Shown: positions 7,183 through 13,849, numbered from the stretch's first letter. The stretch is DNA of 14,127 nt from Candidatus Pacearchaeota archaeon CG10_big_fil_rev_8_21_14_0_10_30_48 (GCA_002763155.1 PFCU01000041.1:1-14127), one strand, 5' to 3'. Notes: generated by a model not told the origin, from the sequence alone. Numbers and translations are program-made.

Positions 7183-9275
7183 AAAAGTTTCAAGGAAGTT
7201 TTTTAATAGCAAATTTATTAATTGCAGTTTTCGCTTTTGCATTTTTATTTGGAAGTATTGGGGTTGTTGAGGGTCAAGCGGAAGCGGAAGCTGGAGGAGT
7301 TTTAGATTTTATTGAAGGAAAATCGGATAATCTTCCATCTACTCTTTTAGATAGAGCGGAAGCGGAAGCTAAAAATAATGAAAAATGGTATAAACAAATT
7401 GGAACCGGAGAAGGGAGACTTAAAAAATCGGCAGGTTATGCAGGAGCTGGATTTGTTGTGGGACAATTAGTTAAAGAATTTATGGGAGATGAACCTTGGG
7501 GAGTTGCTTTGGGAAATGCGCTTCAAGTTGGAGGATTTGCGGCAGGGACTGCAAATTTATTTGCTGGAGAAGCGGGAACTTTTTTAGGAGCCAGTCCTGC
7601 AATCTGGGGTCTTGGCGTCGGGGCAGTTGTTTTCTTATTAACTTATAAAAAAGTTTCATATGAAACTGTATTTTTTACCTGTCAACCTTGGGAAGCTCCT
7701 ATCGGAGGAGATGATTGTGAAAAATGTAATGATGGTATTCAACCTTGTTCTGAATACAGATGTAAATCTTTAGGACAGGCTTGTGGAATAATTAATGCTG
7801 GAACTGAAAATGAAATGTGTGTTTGGGAAAATCGTAAAGATGTAAATAGTCCGGCAATTCAACCTTTGGAATCTGCTTTAACCGATGGTTATATTTATGT
7901 TCCTTTTGGTGCAAGACCTCCAAACTGGGGAACTGGAATCAAACCGCAAGGCGAAGATTGTATTCCTCCATTTACTCCAATACAATTTGGAATTCAAACA
8001 GATAAACCTGCTCAATGTAAAATTGATTTCTTAATTAAAGAAGGAGGAGGACAAATAGAAGGAGCTGTTCCTCAAAGAACAATAGAACCTGCAGGATTTG
8101 ATAATATGCAATATTATTTTGGAGAATCAACACTTTATGATTATAATCATACCCAAGTATTAAGTCTTCCAAGTCCAGATACAATTAATAGAATAGGAGA
8201 AATAAATGTTAATACAACCGGCGGATTAGAAATAAAAAACGACGGAAATTATAACTTATATGTAAGATGTAGGAGTGCAAATGGATACTACAATGCGGAT
8301 CCGTATTCGATAAATTTCTGTGTTCAATCTGGACCTGATTTAACTCCACCAATAATTGAAGAAACAAGTATTCGCGACGGGCAACCTGTAAATTTTGAAG
8401 TTGATGAAATTCCGTTGAGTGTTTTCACAAACGAGCCGGCAAATTGTCGTTGGGCAAGAGATAATGATTTAGGTTTCAAAGATATGGAAAATGAAATGGT
8501 ATGTGCAAATAATTTACAAGATGTTAAAGATAATTTATTATATGAATGTAGAACGACACTGACGGGAATTCAAGATAGAGGAAATAATTTATTTTATTTC
8601 AGATGTGAAGACCAGCCTTGGGAACCTGTTGCAAATAGAAATCAAATGCAAATTGGAAAGCCGTTTACTATTGTCGGAACAGAGCCTTTAAATATTCGTG
8701 AAGGTAGCGTTGTTCCTGAAACAGGCGCGATAAAAAAAGGAGCGACATCTGTAGTAACTGTTGAGCTTGGTTTAGAAACGCAGAATGGTTATGAAAATGG
8801 GAACGCAAATTGTTTGTATAGCGCAGATAATAAAACATTCATCAAATTCTTTGAAACAGGAACTCATTTACATAGACAAAACCAGGATTTAACCGACGGA
8901 AAATATACTTATTATTACCAATGTATTGATTTAGGAGGAAATATGGCTCAAACTTCTACAACGTTTGATGTATTTATTGACAAACAAGCTCCGAGAGTAG
9001 TGAGAGTATTAAATGATGGAAATAGATTAAAGATAATCACAGATGAAGATGCAATATGTCGTTATTCAAATGATGTTAAACTTCAATGTAATTTTGATAT
9101 TAATGATGGAGATGGAACTCCGTTGCAATATTCACAATCAGATAAGAAAACTGAGCATTTAGCTGTTTGGAATTTAGAAAATAATTATTATATTAAATGT
9201 ATGGATGAAAATGGCAAGCAACCTAATCCTACAGAATGTTCAATTGTTGTAAGACCTGTTGAATTGGCTGAATAG
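7179..9275 (+). CDS. Membrane-anchored Cys-module protein, C-terminal half of split paralogue
   Basis: This 698-residue protein begins with a hydrophobic signal or anchor (IANLLIAVFAFAFLFGSIG). It has a Gly/Ala-rich region with a likely membrane segment near residue 145-160 (WGLGVGAVVFLLTY), then a cysteine segment (DDCEKC...PCSEYRC, about 175-200). Four related modules follow, each running from an N-terminal Cys motif to a C-terminal C-x-D type motif: TDKPAQC to YVRCRSANG (270-365), TNEPANCRW to FRCEDQPW (415-475), NANCLYS to YQCIDLGGN (541-582) and TDEDAICRYS to YIKCMDENG (619-674). They resemble beta-sandwich surface repeats of archaeal proteins. The region after the linker is colinear with codons 640-1169 of the fused paralogue. 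The start overlaps the previous stop (ATGA), with AGGAGA 8 bases upstream, so translation is coupled. It is probably a partner of the preceding protein on the cell surface. Confidence 0.83.
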   Translation: MKKFQGSFLIANLLIAVFAFAFLFGSIGVVEGQAEAEAGGVLDFIEGKSDNLPSTLLDRAEAEAKNNEKWYKQIGTGEGRLKKSAGYAGAGFVVGQLVKEFMGDEPWGVALGNALQVGGFAAGTANLFAGEAGTFLGASPAIWGLGVGAVVFLLTYKKVSYETVFFTCQPWEAPIGGDDCEKCNDGIQPCSEYRCKSLGQACGIINAGTENEMCVWENRKDVNSPAIQPLESALTDGYIYVPFGARPPNWGTGIKPQGEDCIPPFTPIQFGIQTDKPAQCKIDFLIKEGGGQIEGAVPQRTIEPAGFDNMQYYFGESTLYDYNHTQVLSLPSPDTINRIGEINVNTTGGLEIKNDGNYNLYVRCRSANGYYNADPYSINFCVQSGPDLTPPIIEETSIRDGQPVNFEVDEIPLSVFTNEPANCRWARDNDLGFKDMENEMVCANNLQDVKDNLLYECRTTLTGIQDRGNNLFYFRCEDQPWEPVANRNQMQIGKPFTIVGTEPLNIREGSVVPETGAIKKGATSVVTVELGLETQNGYENGNANCLYSADNKTFIKFFETGTHLHRQNQDLTDGKYTYYYQCIDLGGNMAQTSTTFDVFIDKQAPRVVRVLNDGNRLKIITDEDAICRYSNDVKLQCNFDINDGDGTPLQYSQSDKKTEHLAVWNLENNYYIKCMDENGKQPNPTECSIVVRPVELAE

Positions 9276-9276
9276 A

Positions 9277-9293
9277 CGCGACCGAAGGTCGCG
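9277..9293 (+). repeat. GC-rich hairpin just after the surface-protein stop codon
   Basis: CGCGACC-GAA-GGTCGCG gives a perfect 7-base-pair stem with a three-base loop, starting two bases after the TAG at 9273-9275. It is far more GC-rich than its surroundings and is followed by another GC-rich stretch (GGTAGTTCGCTAACGCTC). No T-run follows, so it is not a bacterial-type terminator. It could protect the 3' end of the mRNA or be one copy of a dispersed palindromic repeat. Confidence 0.55.
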
Positions 9294-9321
9294 GTGGTAG
9301 TTCGCTAACGCTCAAATTATT

Positions 9322-9356
9322 GAAATGTTTTCTTGTTCGAAGACAGAAAACATTTC
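9322..9356 (+). repeat. 12-bp perfect stem-loop in the intergenic region
   Basis: GAAATGTTTTCT (9322-9333) pairs exactly with AGAAAACATTTC (9345-9356) around an 11-base loop; the loop can add a small GTT/GAC pairing around CGAA. It is perfectly symmetric as DNA, so it could act on either strand: mRNA end, small RNA or protein site. Its position between converging genes favours a 3'-end role for either transcript. Confidence 0.55.
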
Positions 9357-9533
9357 TTAGGTAAATTTTGTTAATGTCTAAAAAATTTGAGATGAGAGGT
9401 AATTTTAAGAATTTGTTTTGTAAATCTAAAATCCTAACGCGCAAATATTTTTTCAAATTACTCAAATAAATCTAAAATCTAAAATTTATTATTTAGTTAT
9501 TAATTTAGAGAAGGAGAATGTTTCTAATAAGAT

Positions 9534-10667
9534 TTATTCTCTTCTGAAATTATGTTCTATATAATCTATTAAAGACCTACCAGTTAACTTTACACTACTC
9601 GGGCCATTTCTTATGTAAAACTCTTCGTCGTCTTTATTTCTCAAAAAAACTGGTTTCTTACTTCTTATACAAGTTATTTTCAAAACATGTCTGTCTTCTA
9701 TAGGGTGTAATTCAAAATTAATAAAAGGGAGAAATTCCGCGCCGATATAAGTTTTTAGCAAATTAGTAAAATGTAAATTAAGTGCGTCGTTGTCTTTGAA
9801 TTTGTCATTTTCTAATCCGTGAACCTTTCCTTCATCCGATACACCGATTAACAAGGTTCCTCCGTCAGAATTCATAAAAGCTGCGAGAGTTTTCATATTT
9901 GCATGTTCAATTCTGGCGTCGATTTCTTTTGTATGTAAATTTGTCCTTAAAGTTGATTTGAATTCTAATTTTGAACCTTCACCTTTAGAAATTAAATTTA
10001 AAATTTCTATCGAAGAATCTTCCAAAGTATTTCTTGGGCCAAAGAATTTAGGATGTTTATTCATTTTTTTAATTATAAATTCTGAGACGATTTTTATTCC
10101 TCCATTCTTTATGTAAGAATATCCGACTATAGATACCAACATTGCGCCTAACATATTTATTGACAAATCTTTCATTGTGTCTAACAGAGATTTTTGAAAA
10201 TTAAATCCGAAAAAAGTATCTAAAGCGAATTCTAAAATTTCCCAGACTGTGCCCATTGCAACAGCGAATGAAAAAGTCAAAAAAGAAATAATTAACGGAT
10301 TCGCATTTATTTTTTTATCTTTGTATAAAACATAGAGTATTGTTAATCCGACGATACTTAGAGAAATTGAAGCGATTAAATTTAATAAAACGTCCCACCA
10401 CCAAAATTCTGCGAAAAGTCCCCTTACATCGCCTAAAAATAATAATCCGTAAAGAGATAATAAAATTATAATTTCATATTCTGCAGGGAAATTTGTGTTG
10501 AATAATTTTTTTGAAATGAATGGAGCAAATGTTGCAAGGAATCCAAAAATAGAGAACGCAAGGACTAATGGGCGATTTGAATATACGGCCATAAAGAAAG
10601 CCAAAATTAACATTCCTCTAAGAAAGTTTATAATTATAAATTTCACATTCCCTTTATTTTTTTTCAT
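9534..10667 (-). CDS. YjdF/DUF2238-like membrane domain fused to Schlafen AlbA_2 domain
   Basis: The 377-residue product has about six membrane segments in its first ~190 residues (e.g. MLILAFFMAVYS, VLAFSIFGFLATFAPF, IISFLTFSFAVAMGT). Conserved YjdF/DUF2238-type landmarks are visible: WWWDVLLNLIAS, GTVWEILEFALD and DTMKDLSINMLGA. The usual His of the DVLLH motif is Asn here. From about residue 225 an AlbA_2 (Schlafen-type, often nucleic-acid-associated) domain follows: GEGSKLEFKSTLRT, then AAFMNSDGGTLLIGVSDEG, and a C-terminal FYIRNGPSSVKLTGRS. The AlbA_2 part should be cytoplasmic, giving a membrane-tethered nucleic-acid or nucleotide-binding module; role unknown. It is a single gene, divergent from the pilin-like operon and convergent with the surface-protein operon. 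A TATA-like element 26 bases upstream suggests a leaderless transcript starting at this ATG. Confidence 0.8.
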   Translation of the reverse strand: MKKNKGNVKFIIINFLRGMLILAFFMAVYSNRPLVLAFSIFGFLATFAPFISKKLFNTNFPAEYEIIILLSLYGLLFLGDVRGLFAEFWWWDVLLNLIASISLSIVGLTILYVLYKDKKINANPLIISFLTFSFAVAMGTVWEILEFALDTFFGFNFQKSLLDTMKDLSINMLGAMLVSIVGYSYIKNGGIKIVSEFIIKKMNKHPKFFGPRNTLEDSSIEILNLISKGEGSKLEFKSTLRTNLHTKEIDARIEHANMKTLAAFMNSDGGTLLIGVSDEGKVHGLENDKFKDNDALNLHFTNLLKTYIGAEFLPFINFELHPIEDRHVLKITCIRSKKPVFLRNKDDEEFYIRNGPSSVKLTGRSLIDYIEHNFRRE

Positions 10668-10687
10668 AAATTAATCTATTTCCAGAG

Positions 10688-10700
10688 GTATAAATAAATA
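10688..10700 (-). promoter_or_regulatory. TATA-like element for the reverse YjdF-AlbA_2 gene
   Basis: Read on the reverse strand, TTTATTTATACC lies about 26 bases before the ATG at 10667, matching the leaderless spacing of the forward promoters here. The purine-rich upstream element is not obvious, so this call is weaker. Confidence 0.45.
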
Positions 10701-10708
10701 ACGGCGAT

Positions 10709-10727
10709 GAGAGGAAACTTTAATAAC
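10709..10727 (+). promoter_or_regulatory. BRE/TATA promoter of the four-gene pilin-like operon
   Basis: GAGAGGAAAC followed by TTTAATAA (10719-10726) is a typical archaeal BRE plus TATA arrangement, centred about 25 bases before ATG 10748. No ribosome-binding sequence precedes that ATG, which again suggests a leaderless mRNA for the first gene, while the internal genes use coupling. Confidence 0.55.
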
Positions 10728-10747
10728 TGGATTGATTTTTGTAAAAT

Positions 10748-11251
10748 ATGGTAAAAGGAAAAAGGGGACAGTTCCAGATAAGCTTTGGAATGATTTTCTC
10801 TATAATTCTAATTGTAATGTTTCTTGTAGTTGCGTTTATTACAATAAAATCTTTTTTCGGTGTAAGATGTAGTGCTGAGGAAGGGATTTTTCTTAAAGAT
10901 TTGCAAAATGAAGTCGATAGAATTTGGAGAGGAAGTGGAGCTCAAAAAACTTTTGAAGGAGATATTTTAGGTTGTGAAATAGATTATGTTTGTTTTTGGG
11001 AAACTCCAGAAATTAACGGAGAGTTTTCATCTTTTGCAGAAGACGATTTCAGTGAATTTACTGGAGACGAAGGAAATCACAATCTTTACTTTTATCCTCG
11101 TAGAAACGCCGATGTTCCTTCAACATTAATTAAACATCTTAATTTAACTTCATTAACTGATAATCCGGTTTGTTTCAAAAAGGAAGGAGATAAATTTAAA
11201 ATTCCATTAAAGAAAGATTTAGGTGAATCTTTGGTAAGAGTTTCAGGTTAA
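10748..11251 (+). CDS. Pilin-like small membrane-anchored protein 1
   Basis: This 167-residue protein opens with KGKRGQFQISF followed by one strong hydrophobic helix (IFSIILIVMFLVVAFITI). The basic stretch, Gly, Gln and helix match class III pilin-type signals processed by PibD/EppA-like peptidases. The remaining ~125 residues are soluble with four cysteines (VRCSAEE, ILGCEIDYVCFWE, NPVCFKK), which could form two disulfides outside the membrane. It is the first gene of a four-gene operon, with one base between its stop and the next ATG. I do not recognise a named family. The gene set suggests subunits of one envelope complex. Confidence 0.7.
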   Translation: MVKGKRGQFQISFGMIFSIILIVMFLVVAFITIKSFFGVRCSAEEGIFLKDLQNEVDRIWRGSGAQKTFEGDILGCEIDYVCFWETPEINGEFSSFAEDDFSEFTGDEGNHNLYFYPRRNADVPSTLIKHLNLTSLTDNPVCFKKEGDKFKIPLKKDLGESLVRVSG

Positions 11252-11252
11252 T

Positions 11253-12200
11253 ATGAATAAAAAAGGAATGGAGTTTGGATTTGCATGGCTTTTTGCAATT
11301 ATGGTAGGAGGGGTTATTTTATTTTTGGCGATTTTTGGAGTTTCAAGACTTATTGATACAAGTCAAGGAGAAGTTAATACAAAAGTTGCTGTGGAATTTG
11401 CAAATGTATTGGATCCTTTACAAACTGTTGTTTCTGAAAGTTCTGGGACGCAAATTGACCTTCCTGTTGAAGCGAAAATTTTTACCTCTTGTGATTTAGA
11501 AGGCAATTTTGGAAATAGTCTTGTTTCCTTTTCTGAAAAAATTGGTTTCGGGGACAAATGGTCCAAACTCGGAGGAGAAGCACGAACAAAAAATGCTTAT
11601 TTATTTACGGAAAATGAGATGCAAGGTAAAAGAATAAATTTTTTAATTTTCCCTTTTTCCATGCCTTACAAAGTCGGAGATATTTTAGTTGCTTACAATA
11701 AAAATTATTGTTTTGTTGATACTCCGGTATTAATTGAAAATGAGTTAAGAGATTTATTAGGAGATGAAAATTCAAATATTGTCTTCGCAGATTCTTTAAA
11801 TTCATGTCCTGATGTGAAAAAAGTTTGTTTTCAAGGAAATTGTGATATTAAAGTAAAATGTGATGATTCTGCGTGCACTAAAGGTTTTGTAGATAAAGAT
11901 GGTGGAAGAGTTTATTTCACAGATAAATTAATTTATGGAGCTATTTTTTCATCTCAAAAAAATTACGAGTGTAATGTTAATAGATTAATGAAACGTTTGT
12001 CAATCATAAGTGAAATTTATGCTAAGAAAACTCAATTTGTTTCTTCGAGAGATTGTGTTAATATAATTTTACGTCCGGACATTGTTTCTTTAAATGCGAG
12101 TTCGGCAAATTACAGAACATTAAACGACCTTCCTAAAATAGAAAGAATTTCAAAAGTAATTGATGATAAAAATAAGGAGTTAGAATGTCAGCTTTATTAA
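11253..12200 (+). CDS. Pilin-like membrane-anchored protein 2, larger, Cys-containing
   Basis: This 315-residue protein starts NKKGMEFGFAWLF and continues with one hydrophobic helix (AIMVGGVILFLAIFGVSRLI, about residues 14-33). The Lys-Lys-Gly-Met entry is a variant of the class III pilin pattern. The exterior part has a strand-rich first half and a cysteine group at about residues 185-208 (five cysteines, including VCFQGNCD and DDSAC), then a helical end. KGMEFGFAWLFAI-type starts are, as I recall, common in DPANN archaea, always next to other short anchored proteins. The 3' end overlaps the next gene by 16 bases in another frame. The function is unknown; a minor-pilin-like subunit is the best guess. 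Confidence 0.7.
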   Translation: MNKKGMEFGFAWLFAIMVGGVILFLAIFGVSRLIDTSQGEVNTKVAVEFANVLDPLQTVVSESSGTQIDLPVEAKIFTSCDLEGNFGNSLVSFSEKIGFGDKWSKLGGEARTKNAYLFTENEMQGKRINFLIFPFSMPYKVGDILVAYNKNYCFVDTPVLIENELRDLLGDENSNIVFADSLNSCPDVKKVCFQGNCDIKVKCDDSACTKGFVDKDGGRVYFTDKLIYGAIFSSQKNYECNVNRLMKRLSIISEIYAKKTQFVSSRDCVNIILRPDIVSLNASSANYRTLNDLPKIERISKVIDDKNKELECQLY

Positions 12201-12718
12201 ATAATAAAAACGGGCAGTTGAAAATACAGCAAATGATTTTTATGTTATTGGCTGTGACTTTGTTTTTTATTTTAGTGGGATTATTTTTTGTTTCTTACAA
12301 AGCGACAAATTTGCAAAAAGAAGTTGCTTCATTAAAAAAAGATAAAGCTGATGGGCTTGTTGGAAGAATTTCAGGAAATCCGGAGTTTACATTCGAAGGA
12401 AAATCAAATGCGATTGATGCTGATAAACTTATGATTTTACAGACGGAAAATAAATATACTTTTGTTGAAAATGGTCGCAGAAAAGCATTTTGGGGTGTCG
12501 AAGGAATTATTGTAAGAAAAATTTATCCGTTGGGAGAAGACATAGAATGCACAAGAGATAATTATCCAGATTGTAATTTAATTAAATTATTTACTAATGA
12601 AAATAGCGCTCCTTCTTCGAGTTTTGTTTCGTGGTGCACTAAGAAAAATTTTCAAGGAGTGAATTATGATAAATGTGAATTAGCTGAATTAATGATTAAG
12701 GAAAGTGAGTTAGAATGA
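12185..12718 (+). CDS. Pilin-like membrane-anchored protein 3
   Basis: This 177-residue protein has the N-terminus LNNKNGQLKIQQM followed by the helix FMLLAVTLFFILVGLFFVSY. The Asn-Gly-Gln entry fits the pilin-like pattern of its neighbours. Directly after the helix comes a charged, probably helical stretch (NLQKEVASLKKDKAD) that may extend the membrane helix, as in pilins. Four cysteines lie in the distal part (IECTRDNYPDC, SWCTKKNF, YDKCEL). AAGGAG sits 5 bases before the ATG, inside the end of the preceding gene. The stop overlaps the next start by ATGA. Confidence 0.7.
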   Translation: MSALLNNKNGQLKIQQMIFMLLAVTLFFILVGLFFVSYKATNLQKEVASLKKDKADGLVGRISGNPEFTFEGKSNAIDADKLMILQTENKYTFVENGRRKAFWGVEGIIVRKIYPLGEDIECTRDNYPDCNLIKLFTNENSAPSSSFVSWCTKKNFQGVNYDKCELAELMIKESELE

Positions 12719-13251
12719 GATTAAATAAAAAGGCGCAAGAAGAAATGGTAGGATTTGTTTTGATAGTTGTAATTGTGGCGATAATCGCGGTGATTTTTTT
12801 AGGAATTTCATTAAGAAATTCTGGAGGAGATGTAGGAGATGAAAGTGAGAAAATAGGGAGTTTTATTGATGTGGTATCTCAAACAACAACTAAATGTGAA
12901 ATTCCAACGGCTCACTTTCAAGATGTTGGGAACTTAATCAGTAAATGTTCTCAGGGAAAATTATGTGATGGATGTGATGGAGAAACTTGCGGGACTACAA
13001 AAAGTGCTTGTGAAGTTCTTAAAAATACCTTAACTGAAGCAATGAAATCAAGTTATGTGGTTAGTGAAGGAAGTTATGTAAAATACTATAATTTGACACT
13101 TTATTATGAATTGGACAATGAACTTTTAATTGAACCTATAATTATGGGGCCTCAAGATAATTGTTTAGGAGATTTATTATTTAATGAAAGACCGGTTTAT
13201 AGTGGCGGGGAAAAAATAAAGCTGTCTTTAGAGGTTTGTTTTAATAATTAA
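12715..13251 (+). CDS. Pilin-like membrane-anchored protein 4 with Cys cluster
   Basis: This 178-residue protein has the start LNKKAQEEMVGF and the helix VLIVVIVAIIAVIFLGISL. It has the cleanest class III pattern of the four: Lys-Lys-Ala, then Gln-Glu-Glu, then helix. A compact cluster of five cysteines lies at about residues 78-99 (CSQGKLCDGCDGETC, then one more), with single cysteines before and after. This is suitable for disulfides or a small metal site; the sequence alone does not decide. It closes the operon. Its stop overlaps by four bases the stop of the convergent reverse-strand regulator gene, so no separate terminator space exists. Confidence 0.72.
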   Translation: MRLNKKAQEEMVGFVLIVVIVAIIAVIFLGISLRNSGGDVGDESEKIGSFIDVVSQTTTKCEIPTAHFQDVGNLISKCSQGKLCDGCDGETCGTTKSACEVLKNTLTEAMKSSYVVSEGSYVKYYNLTLYYELDNELLIEPIIMGPQDNCLGDLLFNERPVYSGGEKIKLSLEVCFNN

Positions 13252-13601
13252 ATTCTTATTATTATATTAATAGAATTCGCGGTTAAAACTGGTTTGTGGG
13301 TTCTTCGTTTTCCGGATTTTTCTTCAATTAAATCGATAAAACCAAATTTTCTCAAAAGCAAGATATCTTCTCTAACTGTCTTAAAATCTCGTTCTAAAAA
13401 TTTAGCTAAAGCATATAGAGAATTAGGTTGCTTCATTTTGATAACATGTAAAAGTCGTGCCTTCTCATTACTCAAAAGTTGTCTTACTAGAGATAAATCT
13501 TTAACATTATAGTCCTTTTTTTGTCCGGTGAATTTTCTAAATACCGACGTGAAGGTTCCACCTCTTTCATAGATTTCAATAAGCCTTGTTTTATCTGTCA
13601 T
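13248..13601 (-). CDS. Winged-helix DNA-binding protein, HVO_A0114-like
   Basis: This 117-residue protein has a clear winged helix-turn-helix in its second half: a helix with KARLLHVIK, then NSLYALAKFLERDFKTVREDILLLRKFG read as helix-turn-recognition helix, then a wing (IEEKSGKRRTHKPV). The motif order and ending match the archaeal HVO_A0114-type putative DNA-binding family as I remember it; this was not checked. Such small proteins are often autoregulatory. Its upstream region contains a long inverted repeat whose near arm starts about 28 bases before the ATG, overlapping the expected promoter. It also faces the control region of the S-layer-like gene, so it could regulate itself, that gene, or both. 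No toxin partner is visible next to it. Confidence 0.72.
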   Translation of the reverse strand: MTDKTRLIEIYERGGTFTSVFRKFTGQKKDYNVKDLSLVRQLLSNEKARLLHVIKMKQPNSLYALAKFLERDFKTVREDILLLRKFGFIDLIEEKSGKRRTHKPVLTANSINIIIRI

Positions 13602-13626
13602 TGTTTTTATCTAGGGTAAATTTAAG

Positions 13627-13704
13627 CATATATGGTTTTTTTAACCCCATATTGAATCACTTCTTGCCTCATCTTACTATATAGGGGAATAAAAACCATA
13701 TACG
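13627..13704. repeat. Long imperfect inverted repeat upstream of the regulator
   Basis: TATATGGTTTTT (13629-13640) is exactly complementary to AAAAACCATATA (13691-13702). Inside it, CCCC (13645-13648) faces GGGG (13684-13687), with further A/T pairs beyond one bulge. The outer 12 pairs plus the inner GC block make a structured ~76-base element. It overlaps the likely promoter of the reverse winged-helix gene. The two GG-T(5) half-sites could bind a dimeric regulator at two positions, or form an RNA structure. Confidence 0.6.
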
Positions 13705-13763
13705 TTAATAAATGTTTCGATTTAGATGTTAGAAAATGTGTAAGTATTTTCAGTGGTAACACC

Positions 13764-13776
13764 CTATTTATAAAAG
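13764..13776 (+). promoter_or_regulatory. Upstream TATA-like box before the S-layer-like gene
   Basis: TTTATAAAAG at 13767-13776 is a good archaeal TATA match; initiation would be near 13797. It is farther from the gene than the second box, so it would be a secondary promoter giving a leader of about 195 bases. The purine-rich element before it is weak. Confidence 0.35.
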
Positions 13777-13778
13777 AA

Positions 13779-13804
13779 ATTGAAAAAAGAGTGAATTTTT
13801 CAAT
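13779..13804. repeat. 9-bp inverted repeat between two TATA boxes
   Basis: ATTGAAAAA (13779-13787) is exactly complementary to TTTTTCAAT (13796-13804) around eight bases. It sits between the two TATA-like boxes and over the start expected from the first one, so it is a candidate operator for the S-layer-like gene. Confidence 0.45.
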
Positions 13805-13812
13805 AATTTAAA

Positions 13813-13828
13813 GAAAAGATTTATAAAG
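13813..13828 (+). promoter_or_regulatory. Main BRE/TATA promoter of the S-layer-like gene
   Basis: GAAAAGA directly followed by TTTATAAAG (13820-13828) is the strongest promoter in the window. By the 25-26 base spacing seen elsewhere here, transcription would start near 13850. That leaves an untranslated leader of about 140 bases, unlike the leaderless genes in the same window. Confidence 0.6.
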
Positions 13829-13849
13829 TTAAATTCTTTATCTTAATTA

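Larger units (their letters stand above)
9276..9533. other. Intergenic stretch with two hairpins, no gene seen
   Basis: This 258-base stretch lies between the 3' ends of two convergent genes. It holds a GC-rich hairpin right after the stop codon, a second 12-base-pair hairpin, and then A/T-rich sequence containing AAATCTAAAATC twice (9422-9433, 9468-9479). The only sizeable open frame (reverse, 9229-9465) runs through the hairpins and the end of the neighbouring gene and looks spurious. I see no tRNA or box C/D signature. Confidence 0.6.

Noticed and set aside
9276..9320. Possible tRNA or small structured RNA gene in the GC-rich patch
   Set aside because: No cloverleaf, T-loop or acceptor pairing could be assembled, and no C/D box motifs were seen.
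9229..9465. Reverse-strand open frame of 78 codons
   Set aside because: It overlaps the end of the surface-protein gene and both hairpins, has no protein-like pattern and no promoter; judged spurious.
9422..9479. AAATCTAAAATC direct repeats as a CRISPR-like or insertion feature
   Set aside because: Only two short A/T-rich copies with no regular spacer pattern; likely chance in A/T-rich DNA.
9514..9541. GAGAAT/ATTCTC hairpin at the end of the reverse YjdF-AlbA_2 gene as terminator
   Set aside because: Only six pairs plus a bulged extension, overlapping the stop codon and without a following T-run; too weak to call.
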